DNA from: Comamonadaceae bacterium
Lineage (GTDB): Bacteria; Pseudomonadota; Gammaproteobacteria; Burkholderiales; Burkholderiaceae_C
Direction of reading: 5' to 3'
Assembly: GCA_008080595.1 (NCBI GenBank)
Contig: VIKI01000024.1
Location: 5,430-37,872, forward strand
DNA length: 32,443 nt
Positions 1 through 10,241 of this stretch are shown here, piece by piece. Each line of letters begins with the position of its first letter. Positions within the stretch are counted from its first letter, which is position 1. The notes beneath the pieces are model-generated. The model worked only from the letters and a program-made list of their open reading frames with translations. It ran no database searches and had not been told where the DNA came from. The position numbers were made by a program, and so were the translations under genes.

Positions 1-226
1 GCAACGGGCTTGTAGCAGTCTTGTTATCACACCAGTCCAGATCAATAAAGTCGCCATCGGGTGTGTTCCAGCGCTCTCGACGGTAGCTGATGTCAGCCAG
101 CTCGCCTGATCGGGCATGACGCTGCCACAGCGCTGGCCAGATGGTTTGCAGATGCCCCCCCGGCAGCCACCAAGGAGCTACAAATTCAATAGCTGTCTGC
201 GCTTGATGTGATTGCTCTACAGGCAC
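1..226 (-). CDS. YheT-family alpha/beta hydrolase, N-terminal part (runs off the left edge)
   Basis: Reverse-strand translation from a GTG at 226 gives an open frame of about 75 residues to the window edge. It contains PWWLPGGHLQTIWPAL, the N-terminal signature of YheT-type alpha/beta hydrolases (COG0429), followed by a segment ending near DGDFIDLDW, which matches the start of the hydrolase fold. These proteins are predicted serine hydrolases of unclear substrate. The catalytic residues lie outside the window. An in-frame TAA sits two codons upstream of the GTG, so no earlier start is possible. The first 15 or so codons lie inside a dispersed repeat (copy A), which is unusual. A start further downstream would cut into the signature. 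Family assignment is firm; the exact start is less so. Confidence 0.8.
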   Translation of the reverse strand, partial: MPVEQSHQAQTAIEFVAPWWLPGGHLQTIWPALWQRHARSGELADISYRRERWNTPDGDFIDLDWCDNKTATSPL

Positions 227-236
227 AATTTAATGC
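175..236 (+). repeat. Dispersed Comamonadaceae-type intergenic repeat, copy A
   Basis: The stretch contains AATAGCTGTCTGCGCTTGATG, then GCTCTACAGGCACAATTT. It aligns along its length with copy B at 14232-14290 (GTAGCTACTTGCGCTTGATG, then GCTAGAGGCCAATTT). It also shares the TAGCTG-TTGCGC core with copies C, D, E and F. Unlike the others it overlaps a coding start: the GTG of the YheT-like gene lies inside it on the opposite strand. Function is unknown. Confidence 0.75.
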
Positions 237-679
237 AATACATGGACTCTTGCGGTGATGTCTTCTGACTCTCGCGGATTGCCCGGGCTGGCATGGTGGG
301 CGACCAGCCGCCAGCCTTGCGCGGTTTTATGGTACACGTTGGTGGCCATCACAAAGGCATCAACCGGGCCTTCCTGGGTCAGGATGTCAATACGTTCACG
401 CACGCTGTGGATGCTGCTGGCCAAGCCGTCTATTTTGCGCACGTCTTGTGCGCTGATACGCAAGTTGCCATTGGAAAACAGCGATTCAAATGCGGCACGA
501 ATGGCAACCAAACCCACCATGCGTGGGCCACCGGGGTGAACACAAATGACATCGTCGTCATCGGCCCAGCACGCCATCAGGCGGTCTATGTCTCCGGTTT
601 TCAGGGCCTCGTAAAAACTGGCTTCAATGTCGTCGGCAGAGCCGCCAACGGTGGCTGCAATTTTTTGGGCTTTGGACAT
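230..679 (-). CDS. SnoaL/DUF4440-like (NTF2 fold) protein
   Basis: A 149-residue soluble protein. After a short polar N-terminus it has the pattern of small NTF2-fold proteins: a first helix (about residues 18-35, ASFYEALKTGDIDRLMACWA), then DDDDVICVHPGGPRMVG, a central helix with IRAAFESLF, and a closing strand pair ending GWRLVAHHASPG. This pattern is typical of DUF4440/SnoaL-like proteins that either bind small ligands or act as isomerases or hydrolases; the substrate cannot be told. The ATG at 679 has no clear Shine-Dalgarno sequence, but no better start exists. It lies directly downstream of the divergent space before lemA, and its 3' end nearly touches the hydrolase start at 226, so the two may be co-transcribed. 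Confidence 0.75.
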   Translation of the reverse strand: MSKAQKIAATVGGSADDIEASFYEALKTGDIDRLMACWADDDDVICVHPGGPRMVGLVAIRAAFESLFSNGNLRISAQDVRKIDGLASSIHSVRERIDILTQEGPVDAFVMATNVYHKTAQGWRLVAHHASPGNPRESEDITARVHVLH

Positions 680-827
680 GGAGGGAATAAGATAAGTAAG
701 TCATGATTTTGACCGCATTTGACCTCGACGTGCAGGCTTTGCCATAAATCCCATGCGGTCATGCTTTTGCACTGAGTATCGGCTGTCATCGGCGTATGCT
801 AAGGTCATGTTTTATTTGGAGGTGTTC

Positions 828-1415
828 ATGAAACGCTGGTTTTTGATTCTTTCATCCGCCTTGCTGCTGTCCGGTTGTGGCTACAACGACTTTCAACGCC
901 TGGACGAACAAACCACTTCGGCCTGGAGCGAGGTGCTCAACCAGTACCAACGCCGTGCTGACCTTGTGCCGAACATTGTGGCCACCGTCAAGGGTGAAGC
1001 CGCCTTTGAGCAGGAAACCCTGACCAAGGTGATCGAAGCACGCGCTAAAGCCACGTCGATTCAGGTGACCCCTGAAACACTGAATGACCCTGCGGCTTTC
1101 AGCAAGTTCTCTGCGGCCCAAGGTGAGTTGGGCTCAGCCCTGAGCCGCCTGATGGTGGTGTCAGAGCAGTACCCCAATCTGAAGGCCAATCAGGGTTTCA
1201 GTGATTTGCGGGTGCAGCTTGAAGGCACCGAAAACCGGGTGACTGTGGCCCGCAACCGCTACATCAAGGCGGTGCAAGATTACAACGTGCTGGCGCGCAG
1301 TTTCCCCAGCAACCTGACGGCCATGGTCTTCAGTTATCAACCCAAACCCAACTTCACGGTGCAAAACGAGGCCGCGATTTCTTCCACGCCGGTGGTGGAC
1401 TTCTCCAAAAAATGA
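828..1415 (+). CDS. lemA: LemA family lipoprotein
   Basis: A 195-residue LemA-family protein. The ATG at 828 is preceded by TTGGAGGTGTTC, a strong ribosome site. An in-frame extension back to 753 is possible but has no such site. The N-terminus MKRWFLILSSALLLSGCGY is a lipoprotein signal with a lipobox ending at Cys17, so the protein should be anchored in a membrane facing the periplasm. The helical LemA core follows, with the family's WSEVLNQYQRRADLVPNIV segment (about residues 33-51) and a closing NRYIKAVQDYNVLARSFPSN segment. The molecular role of LemA is not established. Its stop overlaps the next start (ATGA at 1412-1415). The lemA-TPM-TPM arrangement is common in proteobacteria and suggests a shared envelope function. 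Confidence 0.93.
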   Translation: MKRWFLILSSALLLSGCGYNDFQRLDEQTTSAWSEVLNQYQRRADLVPNIVATVKGEAAFEQETLTKVIEARAKATSIQVTPETLNDPAAFSKFSAAQGELGSALSRLMVVSEQYPNLKANQGFSDLRVQLEGTENRVTVARNRYIKAVQDYNVLARSFPSNLTAMVFSYQPKPNFTVQNEAAISSTPVVDFSKK

Positions 1416-2395
1416 ACACGTTCAATGGATCATTCCGACACGGGATATCCAGCTTTGTAGACCTTGGCGGCACGCCTTCCACGCTGCTGCGCTTGAGTCT
1501 GCGGTGTTTGTGGCTGTTTACCTTGTGGTGGGTTTGTAGCAGCTTCTTACCCTCAGCCTTTGCCCAGCAAGCTGTACCTGTTTTGAGTGGTCATGTGATC
1601 GACACCACGGGTACTTTGAATGCCGATCAACGCAGCGCACTTGAGGCCACCCTGGGCGCCTTTGAGCAAACCAAAGGCTCGCAAGTGGTGGTCTTGCTGA
1701 TCCCCAGCACTCAGCCCGAAGACATGGCTTCTTATGCCAACCGGGTCGCCAACGATTGGAAAATAGGCCGCAAAGACATCGGCGACGGCTTGCTTCTGAT
1801 TGTGGCCGTGCAAGACCGGAAATTGCGCATTGAAGTGGCAAAAACGTTGGAAGGCGCGATACCCGATCTGGCTGCCAAACGCATCATTGACGAGGCGATT
1901 GCCCCACGCTTCAAACAGGGTGACTATGCGGGCGGACTACAAGCCGGTGTGGCTCGCATCATGGGACTGATCACCGGTGAAGCGCTGCCTGCGCCAGCGT
2001 CCAACCCAGCACAGCCCGGCGCTGGGTTTGACTGGATGGAGCTGGGCATTTTGATGTTCATTGCCGTGCCCGTTGTAGGCGCAGTCACGCGCAGCATACT
2101 GGGCAAAAAGATCGGTGCACTGGCCACCGGTGGTGTGGCCGGTTTTATTGCCATGAGTTTGACGGCCAGCATGTTGATTGCCGGTTTGGCGGGCTTGTTG
2201 GCGATGGTTTTTAGCTTGCTGCAAAGCAGCCCCCTGGGCAGAGGTTCAGGGCGTGGTAGTGGGCACTCCTCTGGGGGCTGGGGTCACGGTGGGGGAGGTT
2301 TTGGCGGAGGTAGCGGCGGTTTTGGTGGCGGCTTCAGCTCGGGTGGTGGTGGTGGTGGTGATTTTGGAGGCGGTGGTGCCTCGGGAGACTGGTGA
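1412..2395 (+). CDS. TPM domain (YgcG-type) membrane protein with Gly-rich tail
   Basis: A 327-residue protein. An N-terminal signal (hydrophobic about residues 31-51, ending SAFA) leads to a periplasmic TPM domain (about 55-190). Typical elements are VIDTTGTLNADQRSALEATL, GSQVVVLLIPST, GRKDIGDGLLLIVAVQDRKLRIEVAKTLEGAIPD and the end motif FKQGDYAGGL. Two or three membrane segments follow (about 208-225 and 232-270). The tail is almost pure Gly/Ser (GGGFGGGSGGFGGG and similar), as usual for this family. TPM domains were named for a thylakoid protein and some are reported phosphatases; the role here is unknown. The start overlaps the lemA stop by 4 nt and the stop overlaps the next ATG, so the three genes are translationally coupled. 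Confidence 0.9.
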   Translation: MNTFNGSFRHGISSFVDLGGTPSTLLRLSLRCLWLFTLWWVCSSFLPSAFAQQAVPVLSGHVIDTTGTLNADQRSALEATLGAFEQTKGSQVVVLLIPSTQPEDMASYANRVANDWKIGRKDIGDGLLLIVAVQDRKLRIEVAKTLEGAIPDLAAKRIIDEAIAPRFKQGDYAGGLQAGVARIMGLITGEALPAPASNPAQPGAGFDWMELGILMFIAVPVVGAVTRSILGKKIGALATGGVAGFIAMSLTASMLIAGLAGLLAMVFSLLQSSPLGRGSGRGSGHSSGGWGHGGGGFGGGSGGFGGGFSSGGGGGGDFGGGGASGDW

Positions 2396-2916
2396 TGTGG
2401 CAACGTTTAACCCGCCTTCTGAAACACCGTTGGCAAAATGACAACGCCGCCGAGCAGGCTATTCCTTCTGCCACCCTGGCCCGGTTAACGGCCCGTGTGG
2501 CACACAGTGAAAGCTGCCACAGTGGTGAAATTCGCATCTACATTGAGGCCGCCTTGCCGACCAGTTACCTTTGGCAAGACCGGCCGATGCCCGAGATCAC
2601 GCGCCAACGGGCATTGGCCATGTTTGGCAAGCTGCGGGTGTGGGACACCGAGCACAACAATGGGGTCTTGATTTACCTGTTGTTGGTTGAAAAGCGACTT
2701 GAAATTGTGGCAGACCGTGGTTTGAATGCTCGGGTCGATGCCGATACCTGGACGCGCCTGGCGGCATCCATGAGCTCGGCATTCAAGTCGCAGGACTATG
2801 AGGCCGGACTGAGCCTGGCGGTGCAAGAAGTTAACCACTTGCTGCAACAGCATTTCCCCTTGGCCCAGCACCAGCAGAATCCGAACGAATTGCCTAATGA
2901 ACCCGTGCTGGGGTGA
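2395..2916 (+). CDS. Second, cytoplasmic-type TPM domain protein
   Basis: A 173-residue protein with a single TPM-like domain and no signal peptide. It has GEIRIYIEAALPTSYLW, NNGVLIYLLLVEKRLEIVADRGL (about residues 83-105) and FKSQDYEAGLSLAVQEV near the end, the same order of motifs as in the upstream TPM protein. It lacks the membrane segments and the Gly-rich tail. The ATG at 2395 overlaps the preceding TGA (TGATG); a GTG directly before it at 2392 is also possible. It is the last gene of the lemA operon and is followed by a terminator. Function is unknown; the linkage to LemA is conserved in many proteobacteria. Confidence 0.87.
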   Translation: MWQRLTRLLKHRWQNDNAAEQAIPSATLARLTARVAHSESCHSGEIRIYIEAALPTSYLWQDRPMPEITRQRALAMFGKLRVWDTEHNNGVLIYLLLVEKRLEIVADRGLNARVDADTWTRLAASMSSAFKSQDYEAGLSLAVQEVNHLLQQHFPLAQHQQNPNELPNEPVLG

Positions 2917-2955
2917 GCCTGCCGCACTATCTTTGCTTGTGCTTCAAAGAATAAA

Positions 2956-2990
2956 AAAACCCGCACTCCCTGGTTGGGTGTGCGGGTTTT
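2956..2990. terminator. Bidirectional rho-independent terminator
   Basis: A 15-bp arm AAAACCCGCACTCCC and its near-perfect complement GGGTGTGCGGGTTTT are separated by 5 bases, with one mismatch. The A run on the left and T run on the right let it end transcription from both directions. It sits between the converging TPM gene (ends 2916) and atpC (ends 3014). Confidence 0.9.
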
Positions 2991-3013
2991 GACAGAATTC
3001 ACGCGGCGGTGAA

Positions 3014-3430
3014 TTATTTTTTCTGACGGTATTTGCGCAGTGCAGCAACTTGAGCGGCCATGATGACCAGCTCGGAACTCGCCTTGGCCAGATCCAGATC
3101 CGACTTGGCATTTTTCACCGCTTCTTCGGCAGCCAACTTGGCCTCGTTGGCCTTCTCGTCATCGAGGTCTTTGCCGCGAATGGCGGTGTCAGACAAGACG
3201 GTGACACAGTTGGGTTGCACTTCAAGAATGCCCCCTGCAACAAACACGAACTCTTCGCTGCCGTCGGCCTTTTCAATGCGCACTGACCCGGCTTTGATGC
3301 GGGTGATCAGTGGTGTGTGGCGCGGGTAAATGCCCAATTCACCAGCTTCTCCGGGCAGAGCCACAAAACGTGCTTCACCAGAGAAGATGGATTCCTCGGC
3401 ACTCACCACATCAACGTGGATGGTGTTCAT
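3014..3430 (-). CDS. atpC: ATP synthase F1 subunit epsilon
   Basis: A 138-residue epsilon subunit of the usual length. The N-terminal beta-sandwich has [34 protein letters not shown] and [18 protein letters not shown]. The C-terminal two-helix part (about residues 90-138) ends in [10 protein letters not shown]. It belongs to the central stalk of F1, couples gamma rotation to catalysis and inhibits ATP hydrolysis. It is the last gene of the atp operon, 3 nt after atpD, and is followed by the shared terminator at 2956-2990. Confidence 0.97.
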   Translation of the reverse strand: MNTIHVDVVSAEESIFSGEARFVALPGEAGELGIYPRHTPLITRIKAGSVRIEKADGSEEFVFVAGGILEVQPNCVTVLSDTAIRGKDLDDEKANEAKLAAEEAVKNAKSDLDLAKASSELVIMAAQVAALRKYRQKK

Positions 3431-3433
3431 GGT

Positions 3434-4879
<1,446 letters not shown>

Positions 4880-4906
4880 TTAAAGTGTGCTAGCGGTTGC
4901 TGTGGC

Positions 4907-5803
4907 TTAGGCGCTGATGGCGGCTGCACCGGAAACAATTTCTGACAGCTCTTTGGTGATCGCGGCTTGACGTGTCTTGTTATAGACCAGTTTGAGCTCA
5001 CCAATCACATTGCCAGCATTGTCGGTTGCGGCCTTCATGGCCACCATACGTGCTGCGTGTTCTGAGGCCATGTTTTCGGCCACGGCCTGGAACACCAAAG
5101 CCTCAACATAACGCACCAGCAAGTCATCAATCACGGTCTGCGCATCTGGCTCATAAATGTAGTCCCAGCCATGCTTGTGACCAGAAGCCGCTTCACTTGC
5201 ACGCGTTTGCTCTTGCATCTGAACCGCTGACAAAGGAAGCAATTGCTCCATCACCACTTCTTGTTTCATCGTGTTGATGAATCGGGTGTATGAAAGATAA
5301 ACTGCGCTCACTTCACCTTTGGCATATGCATCCAGCAGTACCTTGACGGGGCCAATCAAGCGTTCGAGGTGTGGTCGGTCACCCAGTTGCGTCACATGGG
5401 CGACCACATTGGCACCGATGCGGTTGAGAAATCCGAAGCCTTTGTTGCCAATAGCGACCGCCTGCGTTTTCATACCCGCAGCCTGAACTTCACGCAGCTT
5501 GTTGGTCACACCACGCAACACATTGGTATTCAGACCACCGCACAGCCCTTTGTCAGTGCTCACCACAATCATCCCAACCGCTTTCGCGTCATTGGGTTTC
5601 ATGAATGCATGCACATACTCAGGGTTGGCCTGGCCCAAATGCGCAGCGATGTTGCGCACTTTTTCAGTGTACGGCCGAGCCGCACGCATGCGCTCTTGAG
5701 CTTTACGCATTTTGGAGACGGAAATCATCTCCATGGCCTTGGTGATCTTCTTCGTGCTCTCGAAGTTTTTGATCTTGCCGCGTATTTCCTTGCCAGTTGC
5801 CAT
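4907..5803 (-). CDS. atpG: ATP synthase F1 subunit gamma
   Basis: A 298-residue central stalk subunit. The N-terminal coiled-coil helix begins [20 protein letters not shown], followed by [17 protein letters not shown]. The nucleotide-fold-like middle has [11 protein letters not shown], and the C-terminal helix contains [17 protein letters not shown] (typical gamma signature) and ends [11 protein letters not shown]. The ATG at 5803 has GGAG upstream. Rotation of this shaft drives catalysis in beta. It lies between atpA (29 bp gap) and atpD in the normal order. Confidence 0.98.
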   Translation of the reverse strand: MATGKEIRGKIKNFESTKKITKAMEMISVSKMRKAQERMRAARPYTEKVRNIAAHLGQANPEYVHAFMKPNDAKAVGMIVVSTDKGLCGGLNTNVLRGVTNKLREVQAAGMKTQAVAIGNKGFGFLNRIGANVVAHVTQLGDRPHLERLIGPVKVLLDAYAKGEVSAVYLSYTRFINTMKQEVVMEQLLPLSAVQMQEQTRASEAASGHKHGWDYIYEPDAQTVIDDLLVRYVEALVFQAVAENMASEHAARMVAMKAATDNAGNVIGELKLVYNKTRQAAITKELSEIVSGAAAISA

Positions 5804-5832
5804 ATCAGTCTCCTATCAAGTGTGAGGTGACC

Positions 5833-7386
5833 TTAAGCAAACGTCTTTTTGAAAGCAGCAACTGCAGTGTTCAATTCAGCTTCAGCATCCTTGTCCATGG
5901 CACGAGCTGCTTCCAGCTTGGCCAACAGAGCTGCATGTTTGTCTTTCAGATAGCCATGCAAACCATGTTCGAACGCCAGCACCTTGTTCACAGCGATGTC
6001 ATCCAGGAAACCCTTGTTGACAGCAAACAAAGTGGAACCCATCAAGGAAATCGGCAGCGGGCTGTATTGAGCTTGCTTGAGCAACTCAGTCACGCGGGCA
6101 CCACGGTCGAGCTGCTTGCGGGTAGCTTCATCCAGATCTGAGGCAAACTGGGCAAACGCTGCCAACTCGCGGTACTGCGCCAAGTCGGTACGAATACCAC
6201 CCGACAGATTCTTGATCAGCTTGGTCTGTGCCGCACCACCCACGCGTGACACCGAAATACCGGCGTTAATCGCAGGGCGAATACCAGCATTGAACAAGTT
6301 GGTTTCCAAGAAGATCTGACCATCGGTAATGGAGATCACGTTGGTCGGCACGAAAGCAGACACGTCACCGGCTTGGGTTTCAATGATCGGCAGAGCGGTC
6401 AAGGAACCGGTCTTGCCCTTCACTTCACCTTTGGTGAAAGCTTCCACATAGTCAGCGTTCACACGGGCTGCACGTTCCAACAGACGGCTGTGGAGGTAGA
6501 ACACGTCGCCGGGATAAGCTTCACGACCCGGAGGACGACGCAGCAGCAAGGACACTTGGCGGTAGGCCACAGCTTGCTTGGACAGGTCGTCATACACGAT
6601 CAGGGCATCTTCACCGCGGTCACGGAAATATTCACCCATGGAGCAACCAGAGTAGGCAGCCACATATTGCATGGCGGCAGACTCAGAAGCGGTGGAAGCC
6701 ACCACAATGGTGTACTCCATCGCACCGGCTTGCTCAAGAGAACGTACCACGTTTTTCACGCTGGAGGCTTTTTGACCAATGGCCACGTAAACGCAGGTCA
6801 TGTTCTGACCTTTTTGATTGATGATGGCATCAATCGCAACAGCTGTTTTACCAGTCTGGCGGTCGCCAATGATCAATTCGCGCTGACCACGACCCACGGG
6901 AACCATGGAGTCAATCGACTTCAGACCTGTTTGCATGGGCTGATCAACCGATTGGCGGGCAATCACACCTGGAGCCACTTTTTCGATCACGTCGGTCATC
7001 TTGGCGTTGATCGGGCCTTTGCCATCAATCGGCTGGCCCAAAGCATTCACCACACGGCCTTTGAGTTCAGGACCCACTGGCACCTCAAGAATACGCCCCG
7101 TACACTTGACGGTGTCGCCTTCTGAAATGTGCTCATAGGCACCCAAAATCACGGCACCAACCGAATCACGCTCAAGGTTGAGAGCCAAACCGTAGCTGGC
7201 TTGTCCTTCGGCATCCGCCGGGAATTCAAGCATTTCGCCTTGCATCACGTCAGACAGACCGTGGATGCGGCAAATACCGTCGGTCACGGAAACTACCGTG
7301 CCCTGATTGCGGATGTCTGATGTGGCAGACAAACCTTCAATACGGCTCTTGATCAGTTCAGAAATTTCTGCGGGATTGAGTTGCAT
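5833..7386 (-). CDS. atpA: ATP synthase F1 subunit alpha
   Basis: A 517-residue alpha subunit with the N-terminal barrel, then the nucleotide-binding domain with Walker A GDRQTGKT at residues 174-181 and [17 protein letters not shown]. The arginine-finger segment [10 protein letters not shown] is near residue 380. The C-terminal helices end VAAFKKTFA. It binds nucleotide at the non-catalytic sites and supplies the arginine finger to beta. The ATG at 7386 follows a good purine-rich site (AAGGAAAGAG). The gap to atpH is only 15 bp. Confidence 0.98.
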   Translation of the reverse strand: MQLNPAEISELIKSRIEGLSATSDIRNQGTVVSVTDGICRIHGLSDVMQGEMLEFPADAEGQASYGLALNLERDSVGAVILGAYEHISEGDTVKCTGRILEVPVGPELKGRVVNALGQPIDGKGPINAKMTDVIEKVAPGVIARQSVDQPMQTGLKSIDSMVPVGRGQRELIIGDRQTGKTAVAIDAIINQKGQNMTCVYVAIGQKASSVKNVVRSLEQAGAMEYTIVVASTASESAAMQYVAAYSGCSMGEYFRDRGEDALIVYDDLSKQAVAYRQVSLLLRRPPGREAYPGDVFYLHSRLLERAARVNADYVEAFTKGEVKGKTGSLTALPIIETQAGDVSAFVPTNVISITDGQIFLETNLFNAGIRPAINAGISVSRVGGAAQTKLIKNLSGGIRTDLAQYRELAAFAQFASDLDEATRKQLDRGARVTELLKQAQYSPLPISLMGSTLFAVNKGFLDDIAVNKVLAFEHGLHGYLKDKHAALLAKLEAARAMDKDAEAELNTAVAAFKKTFA

Positions 7387-7401
7387 GACTCTTTCCTTCT
7401 T

Positions 7402-7902
7402 TCAACGGGCCTTGACAGATGTGTCAAGAACTTCGTCACCCACGACCACCCTGATGCCACCAATGAGTTCCGGCTGCAACTCTACTGACACATTGAGCTT
7501 GCGCGCAAAACGTTTTTCCAGCACTCCGGCAGCCTCAGCCAACGCGGCATCATCCATAGGAAAAGCACTGTAGATCACAGCATCACTGGAGCCGCTTTTG
7601 GCATTCACCAGCGCCCGAAACTGTGCGGCAACCTCAGGCATAAATGCCAGTCGGTTGTTGGCAATCACGGCTTGAATGAAGTTCTGTGCATGCTTGTCCA
7701 GCACAGACTTCATCACGCCGGAAACAACCGCATACACCTGTTCATTGGTCGCCTTGGGGCTGTCAGCAAATTGCTGCAGTTGGGCTTGCACAGACACGCA
7801 GGCAAGCTCATCAAGCCAAGACAACACAGCATTCGCATCAGATGCGCTTGCTTTGAACAAAGCCTCAGCGTAGGGACGGGCAATAGTGGCGAGTTCAGCC
7901 AT
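7402..7902 (-). CDS. atpH: ATP synthase F1 subunit delta (short C-terminus)
   Basis: A 166-residue delta subunit of the peripheral stalk. The N-terminal helical bundle has [14 protein letters not shown], and the C-terminal domain ends [19 protein letters not shown]. It joins the top of the F1 hexamer to the b subunits. In E. coli and most relatives the corresponding GSVRGR segment is followed by about 11 more residues (RLERLADVLQS type). Here TGA comes right after the arginine, so the tail is missing. The remaining domain looks intact and the gene is otherwise in normal context between atpF (9 bp gap) and atpA. Confidence 0.96.
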   Translation of the reverse strand: MAELATIARPYAEALFKASASDANAVLSWLDELACVSVQAQLQQFADSPKATNEQVYAVVSGVMKSVLDKHAQNFIQAVIANNRLAFMPEVAAQFRALVNAKSGSSDAVIYSAFPMDDAALAEAAGVLEKRFARKLNVSVELQPELIGGIRVVVGDEVLDTSVKAR

Positions 7903-7911
7903 GGCGTTCTC

Positions 7912-8382
7912 TTAAAGCTCGGTCTTTAAACGAGACAACAAATCAGCATGTACGCCAGCGTTGACTTCCTTGCGGAGAATCTGCTCAGCCCCTTTAACGG
8001 CAAGTGCTGCCACTTGCTCACGCAAGGCCTCACGTGCTTTAACGGTCTGCTGCTCGGCTTCAGCCTTGGCGGTAGCAACAATTTTGTTGCCTTCGTCAGT
8101 GGCTTTGGCTTTTGCCTCTTCAATGATGGACAAGGCACGACGTTCAGCATCTGCCAAACGAGTGGCGGTTTCTGTGCGTGACTTGACCAGTTCGTCTTCC
8201 ACACGCTTGTTAGCGGATGAAAGTTCGGCTTTGGCCTTGTCTGCAGCAGCTAAGCCGTCTGCGATTTTCTGTGCGCGGTCGTCAAGTGCTTTGGCTATCG
8301 GTGGCCACACGAATTTCATCGTGAAAACCACCAACATGAAAAACACCGCCATTTGCGCGAAGAATGTTGCGTTAATACTCAC
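7912..8382 (-). CDS. atpF: ATP synthase Fo subunit b
   Basis: A 156-residue peripheral stalk subunit. One N-terminal membrane helix (about residues 5-27, [20 protein letters not shown]) is followed by a long charged coiled coil rich in Ala, Glu and Lys. The start is a GTG at 8382 preceded by AGAGGGG, a strong ribosome site; no ATG fits. Two copies of b hold F1 against subunit a through delta. The order is atpE-F-H. Confidence 0.97.
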   Translation of the reverse strand: MSINATFFAQMAVFFMLVVFTMKFVWPPIAKALDDRAQKIADGLAAADKAKAELSSANKRVEDELVKSRTETATRLADAERRALSIIEEAKAKATDEGNKIVATAKAEAEQQTVKAREALREQVAALAVKGAEQILRKEVNAGVHADLLSRLKTEL

Positions 8383-8418
8383 AACAACCCCTCTCTATGA
8401 AGTGAAAGGCGATGGAAA

Positions 8419-8667
<249 letters not shown>

Positions 8668-8692
8668 TTAAAGCTCCTATGGATTCAAGTTG

Positions 8693-8709
8693 AAAAGAAA
8701 AAGAAAAAA
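8693..8709 (-). promoter_or_regulatory. U-rich tract before the atpE ribosome site
   Basis: On the transcribed strand the atpB-atpE gap contains an almost pure T run (three blocks of 4-6 T split by single C), about 25 nt upstream of the atpE ATG and ahead of the AGGAGC ribosome site. In E. coli a U-rich sequence in the same gap raises atpE translation to supply the many c subunits. A like role here is inference. Confidence 0.45.
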
Positions 8710-8723
8710 CTACCTACAAACTG

Positions 8724-9614
8724 TCAGTGATGGTCGTGGGCTTGGCCCACATACACCAGGGTCAACATCATGAAAATGAAGGCCTGCAAAGCAACAATCA
8801 AGATGTGAAAGATTGCCCAGCCCGTACCCGCCACCACATGACCCAACCACAATGCAACCCCGGTCGCAGAGCCAAAACCAACCGCACCCATCAGCGCAAT
8901 CAGCATGAACACCAACTCACCAGCGTACATGTTGCCAAACAACCGCATGCCATGCGAGACTGTTTTGGCAGTGAATTCAATCATCTGCATGCTGAAGTTC
9001 AGCACACCCAAAATAAGTGCAAACAAAGGATTTTTGCTGGTGCCAAACGGGGCGGTCACCAATTCATGAGCCCAACCGCCTGCACCCTTGATCTTGATGT
9101 TGTAGTACAAGCAAACCAACAACACCGATGTGGACATGGCCAGCGTGGTGGATAAATCTGCTGTAGGCACCACTCGCATATAGGCGTGATGCACATCGCC
9201 CCCAGCCGCACCGTAAATCATTTCCCAAATCAAGGGAATCAGATCCACTGGCAAAAAGTCCATTGAATTCAGCAAAAACACCCACATAAACACCGTGAGA
9301 GCCAATGGACCGACAAATTTGCGTGATTCAGCATTGTGGATGATGCCCTTAGCTTGGGTGTCCACCATTTCAAGCAGAATCTCTACGGCCGCCTGCATGC
9401 GCCCTGGCACACCTGCCGTCACGCTCTTGGCGACACGCCACATGACGAACAAACCAACGACACCCAACAGAATTGACCAAAAAATGGAATCAAGGTTGTA
9501 GACCGAAAAATCGATCACACCCGACTGCTTGCCAGTTTGCAAATGATGCAAATGGTGACCAATGTAATCACCCGCAGTGAGCCCTTGTTTTACAGCGTGT
9601 TCTTCAGCAGCCAT
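8724..9614 (-). CDS. atpB: ATP synthase Fo subunit a
   Basis: A 296-residue polytopic membrane protein forming the proton half-channels beside the c ring. The essential arginine is Arg224 in HGMRLFGNMYAGEL. NSMDFLPVDLIP and the last helices, ending MLTLVYVGQAHDHH, are also typical. The His-rich N-terminus (HLHHL, residues 21-25) is common in betaproteobacteria. It lies 14 bp after atpI. No ambiguity in assignment. Confidence 0.97.
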   Translation of the reverse strand: MAAEEHAVKQGLTAGDYIGHHLHHLQTGKQSGVIDFSVYNLDSIFWSILLGVVGLFVMWRVAKSVTAGVPGRMQAAVEILLEMVDTQAKGIIHNAESRKFVGPLALTVFMWVFLLNSMDFLPVDLIPLIWEMIYGAAGGDVHHAYMRVVPTADLSTTLAMSTSVLLVCLYYNIKIKGAGGWAHELVTAPFGTSKNPLFALILGVLNFSMQMIEFTAKTVSHGMRLFGNMYAGELVFMLIALMGAVGFGSATGVALWLGHVVAGTGWAIFHILIVALQAFIFMMLTLVYVGQAHDHH

Positions 9615-9628
9615 CAGTTACTCTTTGA

Positions 9629-10156
9629 TCAGTTACTTTTACCGTGAGGCAAATGTTCGCCATGAATGAATTGAACTGGTTTCGCCTTGCGTTTAAACGC
9701 CAGAGCTAACCAATACACCTTGATGGTGACAACCAAGCCAACCAGCATGGCTGGCCAACTTAAATCCTTCACCAGACGATGAGCCGCATACAGCATACTC
9801 AACGTCACCACAATCTTGACCAACTCCCATACAAAGAAGCTGATCACCGCTGCACCTGGGTTGATACGAGCAAACTGGCTCGTCAAACCACGTGCAAACA
9901 AAGCCGCAGGAACCACCACCGCAAGCGAACCACAGGCCACTGATTTGGCAACATTCACACCAAACACAGCCCACGCGACAGCAGAAATCACCACACCCAC
10001 CATCACCTGACCCAACACCACCCACCAAGGTGACACCACCGGGTTGGCGGCTGCCAGCGCTTGCGCTTGCATGCGGGTCAAGGGAACAAAATCAGACGGT
10101 TCATTGTCAAACTGTGAGTCTTGCGCCTTCAAAGGTGGTATTGTCACCATATACAT
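9629..10156 (-). CDS. atpI: ATP synthase assembly/accessory protein AtpI
   Basis: A 175-residue protein with four membrane helices (about residues 42-63, 69-92, 105-128 and 135-155). It is the first gene of the atp operon, 14 bp before atpB. The sequence resembles the poorly conserved AtpI/UncI group, which helps c-ring assembly or Mg handling in other bacteria. The ATG at 10156 (AGTAGG upstream) and an ATG two codons later at 10150 are both usable. Assignment rests on position and topology as much as on sequence. Confidence 0.88.
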   Translation of the reverse strand: MYMVTIPPLKAQDSQFDNEPSDFVPLTRMQAQALAAANPVVSPWWVVLGQVMVGVVISAVAWAVFGVNVAKSVACGSLAVVVPAALFARGLTSQFARINPGAAVISFFVWELVKIVVTLSMLYAAHRLVKDLSWPAMLVGLVVTIKVYWLALAFKRKAKPVQFIHGEHLPHGKSN

Positions 10157-10198
10157 TACGCCTACTTTACAGCTTGGTCTCGTCTAGATCAGCCTTCG

Positions 10199-10227
10199 AT
10201 TATACGGATAAATTGGCAACTTCAAAA
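10199..10227 (-). promoter_or_regulatory. Probable sigma-70 promoter of the atp operon
   Basis: On the minus strand a perfect TATAAT (10199-10204) lies 17 bp from TTTTGA (10222-10227), a weak -35. Transcription would start about 40 nt before the atpI ATG. It sits in the 85-bp divergent gap between atpI and the ybeD-like gene. Prediction from sequence only. Confidence 0.55.
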
Positions 10228-10241
10228 TCTTAACCCTTGCC

